The notes under the pieces were generated by a model. The model saw nothing but the letters and a program-made list of their open reading frames with translations. It did not search any database and had not been told where the DNA came from. This document shows positions 57,001 through 64,000 of a stretch of 64,000 bases of DNA, piece after piece. The DNA is taken from contig CM043798.1 of assembly GCA_023974075.1 (NCBI GenBank), positions 22,040,441-22,104,440 of the forward strand. The letters run 5' to 3'. The DNA comes from Chaenocephalus aceratus. Taxonomy: Eukaryota; Chordata; Actinopteri; Perciformes; Channichthyidae. How positions within the stretch are numbered: position 1 is the stretch's first letter; each line of letters starts with the position of its first letter. The position numbers were made by a program, and so were the translations under genes.

Positions 57001-59239
57001 CCAGACCGACCTAGTGAGGGGCTCCATCTCTGCGGCGGACGCCCCCGTGTCTTGATTGCCAGCCGGCAAACCAATGGACATGAGGGGGTCCTGTCCCGAC
57101 AGGCTAGCTTGTCGTGCTAACCTTCGGCGGAGGCTCTTCATAGTGAAGCGGGCACAATGCCCGCACGAGCCGGGGTTGTCAATGGCCTCCTGGGCGTGTT
57201 CCAGCCCGAGGCAGGACGAACAGATCTGGTGTGAGTCTGTGCCTGACACTTTAAACCCGCAGCCGCAGAGCCGAGTCTCCGAGTCCCTGACTCCTCTGGT
57301 GTGAGGGAGAGAGGCGTCCATCTTATTCGCTGCGTGGCGTGAAGAGGACCCGCTCGTAACAGGTACGTCGAGAGAAAAATTGTTCCCAACCTGTCTTTAA
57401 TTCGTAGAAAAAGGACGGTGTGGGTCTTTTTTCTCAAAGAATATTACCTGGTGTGGTAAGATCCTTTTAATCCCTTTTCTCCTTCGTGGAAGAGAAAAGA
57501 AAAAAGAAAAAAATCCGTCCTCGCTACCGTGGTGTCGGCAGTGAGGGAAAACAAGCTAGCAGCAGGTGTGTTGCTAGCTTGAACAATCAAAACCTTACCT
57601 TAATTCCTGAGGAAGAATGGCGAGGTTGATTATAATACTAACTGGTGTGTTAGTACTATACTCTTCTGCGAGGCAGAATAGGGTAGCCGGCTAACGGCCG
57701 TCGACCGAAATTAGCTTTTGGTTCAGTCTGTGGACTGTTAAGCTAGCCCGGCTACCATTAGAGATGTGCTCTGAAGCGAGAAGAATGACGCATGCGACGT
57801 AGCGCAAGCTACTTATAGGGGGTGGATTCCCTCACGCTGACGTCAAGATCACAAGCCAATCAGGATTGGCGTAATGAGATTGATGCTTCCGTTTGCTCCG
57901 CGATGAGGCGCATCCCATAGTGAGACATCGAACGGAGTGTTATGAATGAGAACAGTTGGCAAAAAATGGAAATGTTGTACATTTATTGTTTTCTTTAATG
58001 GAAAACTATTCCTTTGATTTAATTTCAAGGGCATCATCTTGGTGCTAAGAAGCTGAACATCAATCACGGTGTATTCACTGATGTTGCCGTAGTTACATTT
58101 ATGTCAAATTGTAGCAATTAGTTGCTAGCTATTGGCAGTTGTGTGGGTGCAGTTCTGCTACAGTGGAGCCTGAGAATGTACAGTTGCATTTTCTCTGGAT
58201 GCCAAGTGATTAATCTCTTTGGTAAAAGCCATGTAATAGGGTGGATAATGCACAGATTTTACATTCTCTGTATTAACTGGTGGAAATGGCTGCAGTATTT
58301 TTAAAAAGGATAAAACTGACACCACAAACACATTACACGCTCTTTAGAAGCGGAGTTCATCATGTTTTTGTATCGCTGACAGCAACTTAACAGCGGAAAC
58401 ATATTAAGGACATTTCTAAATGTCTTCTGGAGGTTAATCGTACATTTGGGAGGAGAAAGGACGTCTTATTCGCATTTCGCCACACACAAACCAATTTTTG
58501 CCCTTTCAATATGGATCCCTTGAGATAGACTCTTTTTGAGTTTGTCTCCTTTAGCAGGGAGGTCAGAGTCAGCTACAGAGCACCTGGGGAGATTTTAGGA
58601 CACCTCAGCAGGCTGAATGCCTTCTGTCACAAAGGCCTGCTCCAGGGAATTTAGCATGACACACAGAGCACAGTGCACATTTTCAAAGCAAGGGCAATGG
58701 CATAATTCATACAGCTGTTCTTGGAACACTGTAATCCTAGAAAAACGTTTGTTATGCATCTCCAGTAGTGTGGTTACGAGCTCAATATAACTACATCTTT
58801 CAATTGGAATATCTGACAGATAAATGTCCCAAATGTGTAATCCAAGACATATCCAACCATAAAAGAGCTACTCCTGAAATCAGATGGTAGGGTTGTTTAG
58901 TGTAATCCTGAATGTGCTAAAAATAAACTGGACTTGTGGATCTCCTGTATACACAGAGGGCATGAAAAGATTATTTTCCATTTTCCTGTTCATGACTTAG
59001 TTGACACATTGTGGGTGGGATCATTTTTTCCTAGCCCTGGACCCACTGTACTTTCTATCTTGCTTTTAGTACTTTGTATTAAAGATGTAAATGGTCTCTG
59101 GATAGCTTTTCATATGACTATTGGAGATTTCCACATAAAGAAACAGTGTGGTTAATACTCACCCTGCAGTACTCGTTGATGGGCCTTAGCCTTTTCATGG
59201 CCACATCTCTGATATGGCTCCTCCTAAACAGGATCTTCC
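28501..59239 (-). CDS. sh3pxd2b: sh3pxd2b (Tks4), 10 coding exons, 5' end outside window
   Basis: PX- and SH3-domain adaptor, a Src substrate that organises podosomes and invadopodia (family knowledge). Exons in transcript order (minus strand): 59163-59239, 45727-45818, 35634-35659, 33546-33677, 33140-33241, 31107-31224, 30736-30947, 30361-30407, 30142-30267, 28501-30027. A candidate cassette exon lies at 35131-35166. They join in frame to 818 residues (830 with the cassette). Seen in order: end of PX ([20 protein letters not shown]), SH3-1 ([20 protein letters not shown]), SH3-2 ([20 protein letters not shown]), a [12 protein letters not shown] linker, SH3-3 ([20 protein letters not shown]), a long Pro-rich region, and SH3-4 ([19 protein letters not shown]). 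Four SH3 domains fit Tks4; Tks5/SH3PXD2A has five. Human SH3PXD2B is 911 aa, so about 85 N-terminal PX residues are missing beyond 64000. Confidence 0.95.
30142..30267 (-). CDS. sh3pxd2b: sh3pxd2b exon: SH3-3, first half
   Basis: This exon encodes [20 protein letters not shown], then [20 protein letters not shown] and VE. It opens the third SH3 domain. Confidence 0.95.
30361..30407 (-). CDS. sh3pxd2b: sh3pxd2b exon: basic proline motif
   Basis: This 47-nt exon encodes [15 protein letters not shown]. It matches RQRPPPRRDMTI of human Tks4, a probable intramolecular or partner SH3-binding motif. Confidence 0.92.
30736..30947 (-). CDS. sh3pxd2b: sh3pxd2b exon: SH3-2 end and linker
   Basis: This exon encodes [20 protein letters not shown], then a Gln/Asn-rich linker ending [18 protein letters not shown] closes SH3-2; the linker is divergent, as in mammals. 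Confidence 0.93.
31107..31224 (-). CDS. sh3pxd2b: sh3pxd2b exon: SH3-2, first half
   Basis: This exon encodes [20 protein letters not shown], then [20 protein letters not shown], which matches the Tks4 second SH3 domain closely. Confidence 0.95.
31225..33139. other. sh3pxd2b intron
   Basis: AT-rich intron separating the SH3-1 and SH3-2 exons. Apart from the dispersed repeat at 32369-32620 I see nothing to annotate. Confidence 0.7.
32369..32620. repeat. Dispersed teleost repeat with conserved core
   Basis: It begins gcatttagctgacgctttta and is followed by tccaaagcgacttacaataa, a core I recognise as widespread in fish genomes. The right boundary is uncertain. No RNA polymerase III boxes or TIRs were clear, so class is left open. 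It lies in the sh3pxd2b intron between the SH3-1 and SH3-2 exons. Confidence 0.5.
33140..33241 (-). CDS. sh3pxd2b: sh3pxd2b exon: SH3-1, second half
   Basis: This exon encodes [20 protein letters not shown] then [13 protein letters not shown]. It contains the WW and GWVPATCLE peptide-binding motifs that close SH3-1. Confidence 0.95.
33546..33677 (-). CDS. sh3pxd2b: sh3pxd2b exon: SH3-1, first half
   Basis: This exon encodes [20 protein letters not shown], then [20 protein letters not shown] and NESG. It has the ALYDY-like and RT-loop segments of the first SH3 domain. Confidence 0.95.
33678..35130. other. sh3pxd2b intron, no recognisable content
   Basis: This 1.45-kb stretch lies between the SH3-1 exon and the candidate cassette exon. 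No element or additional exon is supported. Confidence 0.65.
35131..35166 (-). CDS. sh3pxd2b: Candidate 36-nt cassette exon of sh3pxd2b
   Basis: The minus strand shows an acceptor (ccattag), 36 nt encoding [11 protein letters not shown] between split Gly codons, and a donor gtagta. Including it keeps the reading frame exactly. Human Tks4 has no counterpart here that I recall, but Tks5 carries an alternatively used insert at the equivalent place between PX and SH3-1. This exon is inferred, not proven. Confidence 0.45.
35634..35659 (-). CDS. sh3pxd2b: sh3pxd2b 26-nt microexon
   Basis: This microexon encodes EPISKKKS plus split codons. Together with its neighbour it reads [13 protein letters not shown], matching PPKEE.I.KKKSG of mammalian Tks4. 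A strong gtaag donor and tttttcag-type acceptor support it. Confidence 0.9.
36414..37870. mobile_element. Possible degenerate MITE split by a hAT insertion
   Basis: The two ends share loosely inverted blocks: cggataatccaaaaatcagc on the left resembles the reverse complement of the stretch around 37835-37855. The gtgaaacgtcac-type segment near 36475 resembles the reverse complement of the stretch near 37805. The perfect hAT MITE at 37346-37750 interrupts it. Boundaries and family are uncertain. Confidence 0.35.
37346..37750. mobile_element. hAT MITE (405 bp)
   Basis: The termini caggggtgtcaaa and tttgacacccctg are exact inverted repeats. The 8-bp target duplication atctagag is perfect (37338-37345 and 37751-37758). 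The interior includes the ggcccgg/tggcccgc motifs usual for this family. No coding capacity. Confidence 0.93.
38335..38670 (+). repeat. Tandem repeats in the LINE 5' region
   Basis: About four imperfect copies of a 60-70 bp unit occur, each containing gagacggagcggctccacct and cctgcgatctgcgatctacg. Copies differ by short internal duplications of gatctac and by insertion of a longer spacer near 38480-38530. The overlapping open frames here are repeat shadows. Confidence 0.85.
38779..39534 (+). pseudogene. LINE 5' frame: 2A-like motif and endonuclease start (truncated)
   Basis: This 251-codon frame ends in a premature TAG inside the endonuclease. A hydrophobic stretch ([10 protein letters not shown]) runs into GNVQSNPGP at 39150-39180, a 2A-like sequence. 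It is followed directly by the apurinic-endonuclease start [16 protein letters not shown] and SETWLN, with the conserved Asn and Glu. After the stop the same frame continues [11 protein letters not shown] and LGDFNWDW, so a single nonsense change interrupts the domain. Confidence 0.85.
39535..39830 (+). pseudogene. LINE endonuclease, C-terminal remnant
   Basis: The segment reads VVGCYRPPS, then [11 protein letters not shown], a frame change, then [20 protein letters not shown]. These are the middle and late motifs of the LINE apurinic endonuclease. The C-terminal SDH-type motif is missing: the sequence jumps near 39822 into the region just before the reverse transcriptase. Confidence 0.8.
39840..41325 (+). 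pseudogene. LINE reverse transcriptase (intact frame from 40024)
   Basis: A 433-codon open frame with RT motifs in order: [33 protein letters not shown], the catalytic [17 protein letters not shown] and [10 protein letters not shown]. It continues to the usual L2-clade C-terminus ([25 protein letters not shown]). Upstream of 40024 the homology extends to about 39840 with a frame change. The RT frame looks intact, but the element cannot make a full polyprotein. Confidence 0.9.
41514..43147. other. sh3pxd2b intron, no recognisable content
   Basis: AT-rich intron DNA between the LINE and the composite hAT-like element. No exon or repeat that I can support. Confidence 0.6.
43156..44788. mobile_element. 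hAT-like element with gacttg repeats, host of a nested MITE
   Basis: The ends cagaggtggg and cccacctctg are inverted. An 8-bp flank caaatgaa/caaattaa (43148-43155 and 44789-44796, one mismatch) supports a hAT-type insertion. Many gacttg/gacttgag copies lie near both ends. The element is interrupted at 43270-43591 by another MITE. No transposase frame is present. Confidence 0.75.
43270..43591. mobile_element. Nested MITE with 28-bp perfect TIRs (322 bp)
   Basis: The ends begin ggcccgtccacacagcggcg and are perfect inverted repeats over 28 bp. It is GC-richer than its surroundings. It lies within the gacttg-repeat element, so it is the younger insertion. No clear target duplication or coding capacity was seen. 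Confidence 0.85.
44789..45726. other. sh3pxd2b intron, no recognisable content
   Basis: Gene-free intron DNA between the hAT-like element and the PX-end exon. Confidence 0.6.
45727..45818 (-). CDS. sh3pxd2b: sh3pxd2b exon: end of PX domain
   Basis: This exon encodes [20 protein letters not shown] then [10 protein letters not shown], nearly identical to Tks4. It is bounded by a ctgcag-type acceptor and a gtgagt donor on the minus strand. Confidence 0.95.
47304..48067. mobile_element. TTAA-flanked MITE (~764 bp)
   Basis: The left end aggtcccatgtcatg and right end catgacatgggacct are perfect inverted repeats. TTAA occurs on both sides (47300-47303 and 48068-48071). The interior is GC-rich and includes a 24-nt G run at 47878-47901. 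Frames within it are not supported as genes. Confidence 0.85.
47878..47901. repeat. 24-nt poly-G run
   Basis: An uninterrupted G homopolymer inside the MITE, preceded by ggagga repeats. The length may be affected by sequencing error. Confidence 0.9.
49662..50947. mobile_element. Harbinger-like non-autonomous element carrying a SANT-like frame
   Basis: The ends agccgctttcacaccgcagg and the inverse cctgcggtgtgaacgcggct match at 19 of 20 positions. Subterminal gtactttagt/actaaagtac copies repeat at both ends. No exact target duplication was found. Assignment to PIF/Harbinger rests on the Myb/SANT-like frame inside (50412-50624) and is an inference. Confidence 0.75.
50412..50624 (-). pseudogene. 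Myb/SANT-like DNA-binding domain remnant
   Basis: From the internal Met the frame reads [20 protein letters not shown], then [13 protein letters not shown], and ends [13 protein letters not shown]. The spaced W..EE, a middle FE..LLELG and a final CR.KIK.L pattern are those of the Myb/SANT-like (trihelix) domain of Harbinger second proteins. At about 70 residues it is a single domain with no partner transposase. It could be a decayed remnant rather than an expressed protein. Confidence 0.6.
51294..52325. mobile_element. Non-autonomous DNA transposon with TCA target duplication
   Basis: The ends tgcccctttcacaccagcgc and the inverse gcgctggtgtgaaagccgca form TIRs (18 of 20). TCA occurs on both sides (51291-51293 and 52326-52328). 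Agctccgg/gagctgga copies repeat near both ends. The terminal tttcacacc is shared with the element at 49662, suggesting a related family. Confidence 0.8.
52394..52540. repeat. DIRS inverted terminal repeat (low-coordinate copy)
   Basis: Starting gatgtctcactatgggatgc and ending around catgcgtcatt, this is the inverse of 57780-57929. Only a few mismatches are visible. Confidence 0.92.
52587..52683. repeat. DIRS internal complementary region
   Basis: The first half (52587-52645) is the inverse of the element's low end (52345-52400). The second half (52643-52683) matches the inverse of the high end (57914-57953). The two halves join at a shared GTT (52643-52645). This arrangement is the template proposed for making circular DIRS intermediates. 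Confidence 0.88.
52703..53440 (-). pseudogene. DIRS tyrosine recombinase remnant
   Basis: In three frames the region reads [18 protein letters not shown], then [48 protein letters not shown], and [20 protein letters not shown] with [10 protein letters not shown]. These match scattered YR motifs of DIRS elements. The N-terminal half is missing between TRSL and LLLVLASAK, and the expected catalytic Arg of the ASAKR motif is Gln here. Not functional. Confidence 0.8.
53426..54310 (-). pseudogene. DIRS RNase H and methyltransferase-like region
   Basis: RNase H acidic positions are visible as [40 protein letters not shown] and [11 protein letters not shown]. An in-frame TAG near 54149 splits the domain. 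Downstream are [17 protein letters not shown] and [20 protein letters not shown], then [18 protein letters not shown] read this as the phage-Dam-like methyltransferase region known from DIRS elements (inference). Confidence 0.85.
54316..55173 (-). pseudogene. DIRS reverse transcriptase
   Basis: This 285-codon frame has [37 protein letters not shown], the catalytic [13 protein letters not shown], and [15 protein letters not shown]. These motifs are in DIRS/Gypsy-like order. YLDD is intact. Homology continues at 54290-54149 in another frame, showing a frameshift near 54316. Confidence 0.92.
55876..57321 (-). pseudogene. DIRS gag frame (481 codons, 3' end shifted)
   Basis: It opens with a Cys/His-rich block ([24 protein letters not shown]), then an acidic linker ([20 protein letters not shown]) and a C-terminal domain with [20 protein letters not shown]. 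These fit DIRS gag proteins. Near the end, a 16-bp tandem duplication (gaagggccgctgttgc twice, around 55914-55945) moves the frame. The apparent native C-terminus continues in another frame and ends KKKRAA near 55710. Confidence 0.85.
57322..57779 (-). other. DIRS 5' leader
   Basis: Non-coding leader between the 5' terminal repeat and the gag start on the minus strand. It contains AG-rich tracts (ttcgtggaagagaaaagaaa) and gctagc-type short repeats. No promoter can be assigned by eye. Confidence 0.6.
57780..57929. repeat. DIRS inverted terminal repeat (high-coordinate copy)
   Basis: Starting aatgacgcatgcgacgtagc, inverse to 52394-52540. It forms the 5' end of the minus-strand element. Confidence 0.92.
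59163..59239 (-). CDS. sh3pxd2b: sh3pxd2b exon: PX domain, C-terminal part
   Basis: The reverse strand encodes [20 protein letters not shown] then INEYCR, the PX segment after the Pro-rich loop. The donor gtgagt lies just below 59163 on the + numbering. It is separated from the next exon by 13.3 kb of transposon-rich intron. Confidence 0.94.
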
Positions 59240-59546
59240 CTGTAACAAAGTATGAAAAAGTGACTTAGAATTCAGGAAAGCCAAACTTATAAACACATAT
59301 TCATCAGCAACAAAAGGAAATAATTTCTAATTATTGCTCTTGCTGTAATCGGAAAGTATGTATATGTTACATAAATAAAAGTAATACTATATTAAAACAT
59401 GAAATGTTTTACTTCGTCAAGAGCAACTTTGAATAGGTAGTGATCCACTGAGGGACAACAAGGACACTGTGGCTTTTTAAAAGAATGGTTAGTGAATTAG
59501 CATGCAGACACAATACAGTCGTGTCATCAATAACTCTGACAGCACA

Positions 59547-59631
59547 ATGAGGTGGGTAAGGAGCTAGGTGAATAGCTGGCCTTTTCAAAATGAGGTGGGT
59601 AAGGAGCTAGGTGAATAGCTGGCCTTTTCAA
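59547..59631. repeat. 43-bp tandem duplication
   Basis: Two near-exact head-to-tail copies of a 43-bp unit starting atgaggtgggtaaggagcta lie about 300 bp upstream of the PX exon acceptor (minus-strand sense). Confidence 0.92.
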
Positions 59632-62600
59632 GTCATGAATACATGATTTTGGGAAAGCAAATTACGTGTGCATGGCAGCTTAAATCATATTCTCCTGCTC
59701 TTATCTCTAGGCCCAAATATACCCACTGGCACCGAGCCTGGTCGCCATAACAATACCAGAAATGGCTTCAAATAGGCCTCTCAAAACACTATTATAACTT
59801 GAAAGCAGGACATTTCAGAGCCAGCATCTATTTTCCCTACCAAGACGGCTCTAATGCAAACATATGAAATGGGCAGGAAGTCAAGGCTGCAACGAGATCC
59901 TGAATAGAGAACAGGACATGTTTTGAGAAGTTACTGTATCCCCTCCATCAAGGAGTTATGGTATTTATTTAGAATATATTTAAAAACAGACTTGCTGAAA
60001 CAAGAATCTATCTCCCAGAAGATCGCCACTGGGCAGTCAGCCCCCCTACAGCGCCACCCTTTTACCCATGTTACTAAAAATGCCTTTCTGCGTCTTTGAC
60101 CCATACAGCTCGAAACCACATGTGTTTGTTTTGTGTATTTGAGTGAATGACATATTGATGAAATGACAGAGATTGTTTGTGATCATACCAGTATCTGATT
60201 ATGAATATGTATGCCCATATGTTGTCTTGCAAATCAAGATTGCATAAAATGATCCATGGAGGAAAGGACTATATAAAGAAAAAAGGGAGAATGTGTAATG
60301 AGGCTGCTCAGTGGATTGAGGTGCGGTGACTTCCTCAAAAGATCTCACACATGTTACACAAAAAACACAAACACCCAACTCCCTAAAACACAACCTCTGT
60401 ACTCTGTCCAACCATCACATATCTGACCTTAACCTACTAGCTGACTCAGATGCACGACGAAACCAAAGGCAAAAACAAACAAAAAATCGAATTCATATAG
60501 AAGCACTGGAGGGGGAGCGTCCCAGGGAAAATGAGTGATCTCCAATAAAATATTGATTGTTTTTAGTTAAACTCATGTTTGATGTTATATGGTTATAATA
60601 ATGTTTGTATCAATGTTACCGACGTTAGAAATGTATGTACAAATTAAATCCAAATTCTTAAATCTTTATGTACAAAAATAAACCACTGAAATGTGATACA
60701 ATAAGATAGACATGGATTTAGTCATAAGATTTTATATGAAACCTTTGTCTCAAATGTGAAACTTGACATAAACAGAAGTCAAAAGCTATCCTTTAAGGTT
60801 GTTGTTCTCAAATGCTGGAAAAAATGTCTGGCTGCTGTAATGAGTGTGTGGATAAGCGACAGAGAGTTTTTATACTTCACCACACTCACTAGGGATCTAA
60901 AACAAAAATTGGACCTCAATTTGTTTCTACGTTACAATTAGATACATGAGCATTACAGTTTCCACAGAGCCACCAGCATGGCTGTAGACTATTTCGTCTT
61001 GTTGACATGGTCTAAATGGCCTGACCAGCCCAATTTCTTACCACATTTATCAAGAAGGGAACAGTATAGTAATATATGAGGGAGACTATTAAAAGGAGAG
61101 ATTAAGTAGATGAAGAATGAGAGAAGACACTTTAAATCACTAAGGAGTTGGCAACAACTTGCCAGAGCCGACGAAAGGACACACTGTCAGGACAGCTCAC
61201 GGAAAAAGAGATTTGAAAGTCAACCCCTCAATGCCTTCAGTACTTCTCCTCCTCCCTTCCTCTCTCTCCGTGTTTCTTCCTCTCCTCCACTAGTCACTCC
61301 TCAAACAGAAAGCTTTCTTGACGGTTTTCCAAAGCTCTCAGGGGTCAGCACTGACTCAACACTGCCCACTCTGTATGCAGGGCAGCTCATGGGTGCAGCT
61401 GAGAAAAAAGGCTTGTTTAGGGAAGGAGGCGGGAGGAAAGTAAAGCTGCTGCCTTGGAGCCATGGCAGAGGCAGGGCAGACTTTATGGTAAAACTCAGAG
61501 CTAGCAGTGACCAGAGTCTCAAACAACTCTCGTTTCCTGGGGTCAGGGAGTTGGATGGACAGAAGAGACAGAAAGATATTTTAACACAGAGGCTCTTCAT
61601 TATACACTTCAGACACAGAAAGCGGTTACAACACTCACCTCTTAATCGCTGGACATAATCACACATCAATTCCTCCCATTTAACTGCCCTAAAGTTGCCA
61701 TTAAAAAAGATTTTGAGTAGCTAAAACCTTCAAATAACACCAAGGCCGTAGACTTAATACATGGACTTCAGTCAGATTTCAGTCACAAAATTGAGGACAG
61801 TAAATTGACTGCTTTGAAATTCGACAACAACTCCATAAGACATGTCTGCTGCTCCTAATTTCAGTAGACAAGCACAGTAATTGCTTTCCCTTCAGGCAAA
61901 GGATGAACATGATTTGAATGACGCATAAGGAACTAGAACACTAACTGTTCGGTTTGTCCTTCATAGAGATCCGACTGTGGAATGTGTTATTCATACCAAC
62001 AGAAACATATGTGACCTGCCTGACATACTGTGCCTCCTACCGTGGCAGGCAGAGAGATCCCCAAGCAAACAGATGAGGCTGAAAAAAGAAGGTACTGTAT
62101 ATATATCATTGATAGGAGAATTCCATCTTAGGTTTTGACTCATAGTTTAACAACACCAACTTTGGATAATTGTTATCAGCTCTTGTTCAAAGGCTGACCT
62201 GCTGGGACCCCCTTAAAGTGCGTCGCTCAGGGGTCACCGGATCAAATGTATCACTTTTATCTAAATGTCAAGATCCTTTCAAAAGGAAACAAATTGAACA
62301 CCATAAGAGAACTGGTGTATAGATACTCTGCACATGGGATGCAATCTTGAAATAAAAAAATAGTCTACCTCCTATCCTATACTTGTTTCACTAGTTTTTT
62401 TTTGTGTAATCATGTAGTGTAACAATACAGAAGCCACGCTCTTTGGTGTGTAAAGCAAAGCATATATTCTGCACTATCCACACATGCAGACTAGCCACTT
62501 TGCTGATGTGGAGATACTAAAGAAGTAAAAACAGCTCGCGGCCTTGAACAAACCAAACCGAGAAGAGAAAACCACGTCCTTGCCTTGTTAGGTTAGTCTC

Positions 62601-63086
62601 AGCCCACAGTCCAGACTTCTGCTTTGTAAGTGAAGGATTTTCTAGGCTGTCAGGAAAATTCCTGTTCATATTAGATCTTCAAAATATTAGCTTGGAATCT
62701 GTCTCAGAGAGGTGTATGACCTGATCTGGCATTAGAGACTAGTAATGATCATTCTCTTAAACCTCAATTCATGCAGGCAATAAGCATAAATAATGTATGT
62801 CACACATTGTGTCACAAAATAACTGTTTCCAACATGGCACCATTTAGTCTTTAACTTCTTTTTTATATAGAAGTTAAAGCCTCTACCACCAATCAGAGCG
62901 TCAGTAGACAGGGATTGGTATGGGAACATTTTTAATTTTAAGGCCTAAAAAGGTAAAAAAAAGGAAAGAAGAAGAGTTTATTGAAGATGAGAATTGCAAA
63001 TACTATCCATGGCCAATATGATTCATCTGACTGTGGTAATCTATCTCTCTTCCCCTCCTCCTACTCAGAGTCCATCAAACAGTCTG

Positions 63087-63089
<3 letters not shown>

Positions 63090-63132
<43 letters not shown>

Positions 63133-63149
63133 TGTGTGTGTGTGTGTGT
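63090..63149. repeat. (TG)n microsatellite
   Basis: About 30 GT dinucleotides with a single interruption (ggg) near 63128. Associated open frames are artefacts. Confidence 0.97.
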
Positions 63150-64000
63150 ATTCTCTCAATGAGTTCCAGACCTGCGTAGCCACAAAACATATCCTATCCC
63201 CCCACCCGGGGAGATGTGGGTGGGGTCTTTGGGTGAGGCTTTCTTCCAAACTCTCATAAAGGATTACTTTCAGCAGTCACTAAATCTTCAACTATTTCAA
63301 AAGTTGGACTAGCACACCCGAAGCCTTTATTCCAAACAAACCTTGTTGGCCATGTTTACTTAAAATAAGAAAGCATTATTTGGCCAGCAGATTTGACTCT
63401 GATATAGGTGCAGTTGAGCAAGACAAAAGCTCATAATTACTGCCAAACTAGTTTATAAAATAGTTTAATATGTCTATGGGCAATATGCTTAAGGATAAGC
63501 TGAGTCAGCTGATAGTGAGTAGATGATAAACATATTCTTTTGATTCACAGAAGCAGTGAGGTTCTGGCCAAACATGGCTGTAGCATATTTTTCTGGTTGG
63601 TTCTTTTGTGTGCAAAATGTACAGCTTTTCTAAGTTCATTCACAGCCAGACTCACAGTGAGTCATCATTGTACACATCTTAACCCATTGTGTGCACATGA
63701 TGGAGAATTCAAAATGAGCAGGGATAAGGAAAAGACACAATACAGGGAGCGGTAAATACAGAGTGATTCATGAGATAATACATGAGGTCACTCTTCTCTG
63801 TTTATTGTCTTGCAACATTTTGTGCCAAAAAAACAATTTCCATGATACGTTTCCAGATAAATTGAATCATTTTTTAATGTTTGTCTCAGTTACAGTCAAT
63901 TTATTTTAATATAATTAAAAACCACATCGTCACATTTTAGAATCTTTGAAGAGTGATTGGCGTTTCTCTTCTCTTCTTTATCAATAAGCCACAGTTGTGT

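Larger units (their letters stand above)
52345..57953 (-). mobile_element. DIRS-type tyrosine-recombinase retroelement (defective)
   Basis: This element is about 5.6 kb. In minus-strand order it has a gag frame (57321-55876), RT (55173-54316), RNase H and methyltransferase-like region (54290-53426), tyrosine-recombinase remnants (53400-52703), an internal complementary region (52683-52587) and terminal repeats. The inverted terminal repeats at 52394-52540 and 57780-57929 match almost base for base. The extra tails at each end are complementary to the internal region, as in DIRS1. There are no LTRs and no target duplication, as expected. Frameshifts, a nonsense codon and a YR deletion make it inactive. 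Confidence 0.93.
45819..59162. other. Large transposon-rich sh3pxd2b intron
   Basis: This 13.3-kb intron splits the PX domain. It carries a TTAA-flanked MITE (47304-48067), two Harbinger-like elements (49662-50947 and 51294-52325) and a DIRS retroelement (52345-57953). The parts outside these (45819-47299, 48072-49661, 57954-59162) are AT-rich with nothing I can name. Confidence 0.8.
59240..64000. other. sh3pxd2b intron upstream of the PX exon
   Basis: Gene-free to the window edge. It contains a 43-bp tandem duplication (59547-59631) and a TG microsatellite (63090-63149). I looked on the minus strand for the missing PX exons (RYSKFFDLQ- and KDPKQRIIPFLP-like coding) and did not find them. 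Confidence 0.7.

Noticed and set aside
28501..59239. Assignment of the adaptor to SH3PXD2A (Tks5)
   Set aside because: Only four SH3 domains are present, the [12 protein letters not shown] and [10 protein letters not shown] blocks match Tks4, and the C-terminus [10 protein letters not shown] fits SH3PXD2B.
61110..61658. 182-codon + strand frame in the upstream sh3pxd2b intron
   Set aside because: Composition is low-complexity with Ser/Pro/Lys bias, there is no recognised domain, no splice context and a rival frame on the other strand.
62981..63259. CVCVCV-rich frame
   Set aside because: It is the translation of a TG microsatellite.

Overview
The window looks like AT-rich nuclear DNA from a teleost fish. 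It holds most of two multi-exon vertebrate genes with GT-AG introns. The introns are filled with fish-type repeats: L2-like LINEs, a DIRS-type tyrosine-recombinase retroelement, hAT, Tc1/mariner, Harbinger-like and TTAA-flanked miniature DNA transposons, and CA/TG microsatellites. There is no prokaryotic gene organisation, CRISPR array, rRNA or recognisable tRNA.

Region 1 (1-26235, + strand) is stk10, the serine/threonine kinase LOK. Eighteen coding exons between 3369 and 24586 join in frame to 925 codons. They cover the kinase domain from just before the hinge onward, a fast-evolving Ser/Pro/Glu-rich linker, and the basic/acidic coiled-coil PKK tail. The N-terminal ~110 residues lie upstream of the window. 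The 3' UTR runs to about 26235. The introns carry an L2 fragment, a MITE, an 1171-bp hAT element, a Tc1-type MITE and a TTAA-flanked MITE.

Region 2 (26236-26700) is a short spacer with degenerate ATAGTATGTC-type repeats, where the two genes meet tail to tail.

Region 3 (26700-64000, - strand) is sh3pxd2b (Tks4), an invadopodium/podosome scaffold. Ten coding exons plus one candidate 36-nt cassette exon are visible. They encode the second half of the PX domain, four SH3 domains and the proline-rich linkers. The first PX exons lie beyond 64000. Its two longest introns are a transposon graveyard. The intron at 35660-45726 holds a full-length but broken L2-type LINE (38169-41496) with a 17-bp target-site duplication, a 405-bp hAT MITE, and a hAT-like element with another MITE nested in it. 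The intron at 45819-59162 holds a TTAA-flanked MITE, two Harbinger-like elements (one with a Myb/SANT-like reading frame) and a DIRS element (52345-57953) with inverted terminal repeats and an internal complementary region.

Both host genes act on the actin cortex (STK10 is known to phosphorylate ERM proteins; Tks4 is a Src substrate at podosomes), but nothing in the sequence shows a direct functional link. I saw no convincing undescribed host system. The most interesting items are the candidate Tks4 microexon, the 2A-like motif upstream of the LINE endonuclease, the DIRS internal complementary region and the SANT-domain-carrying MITE.
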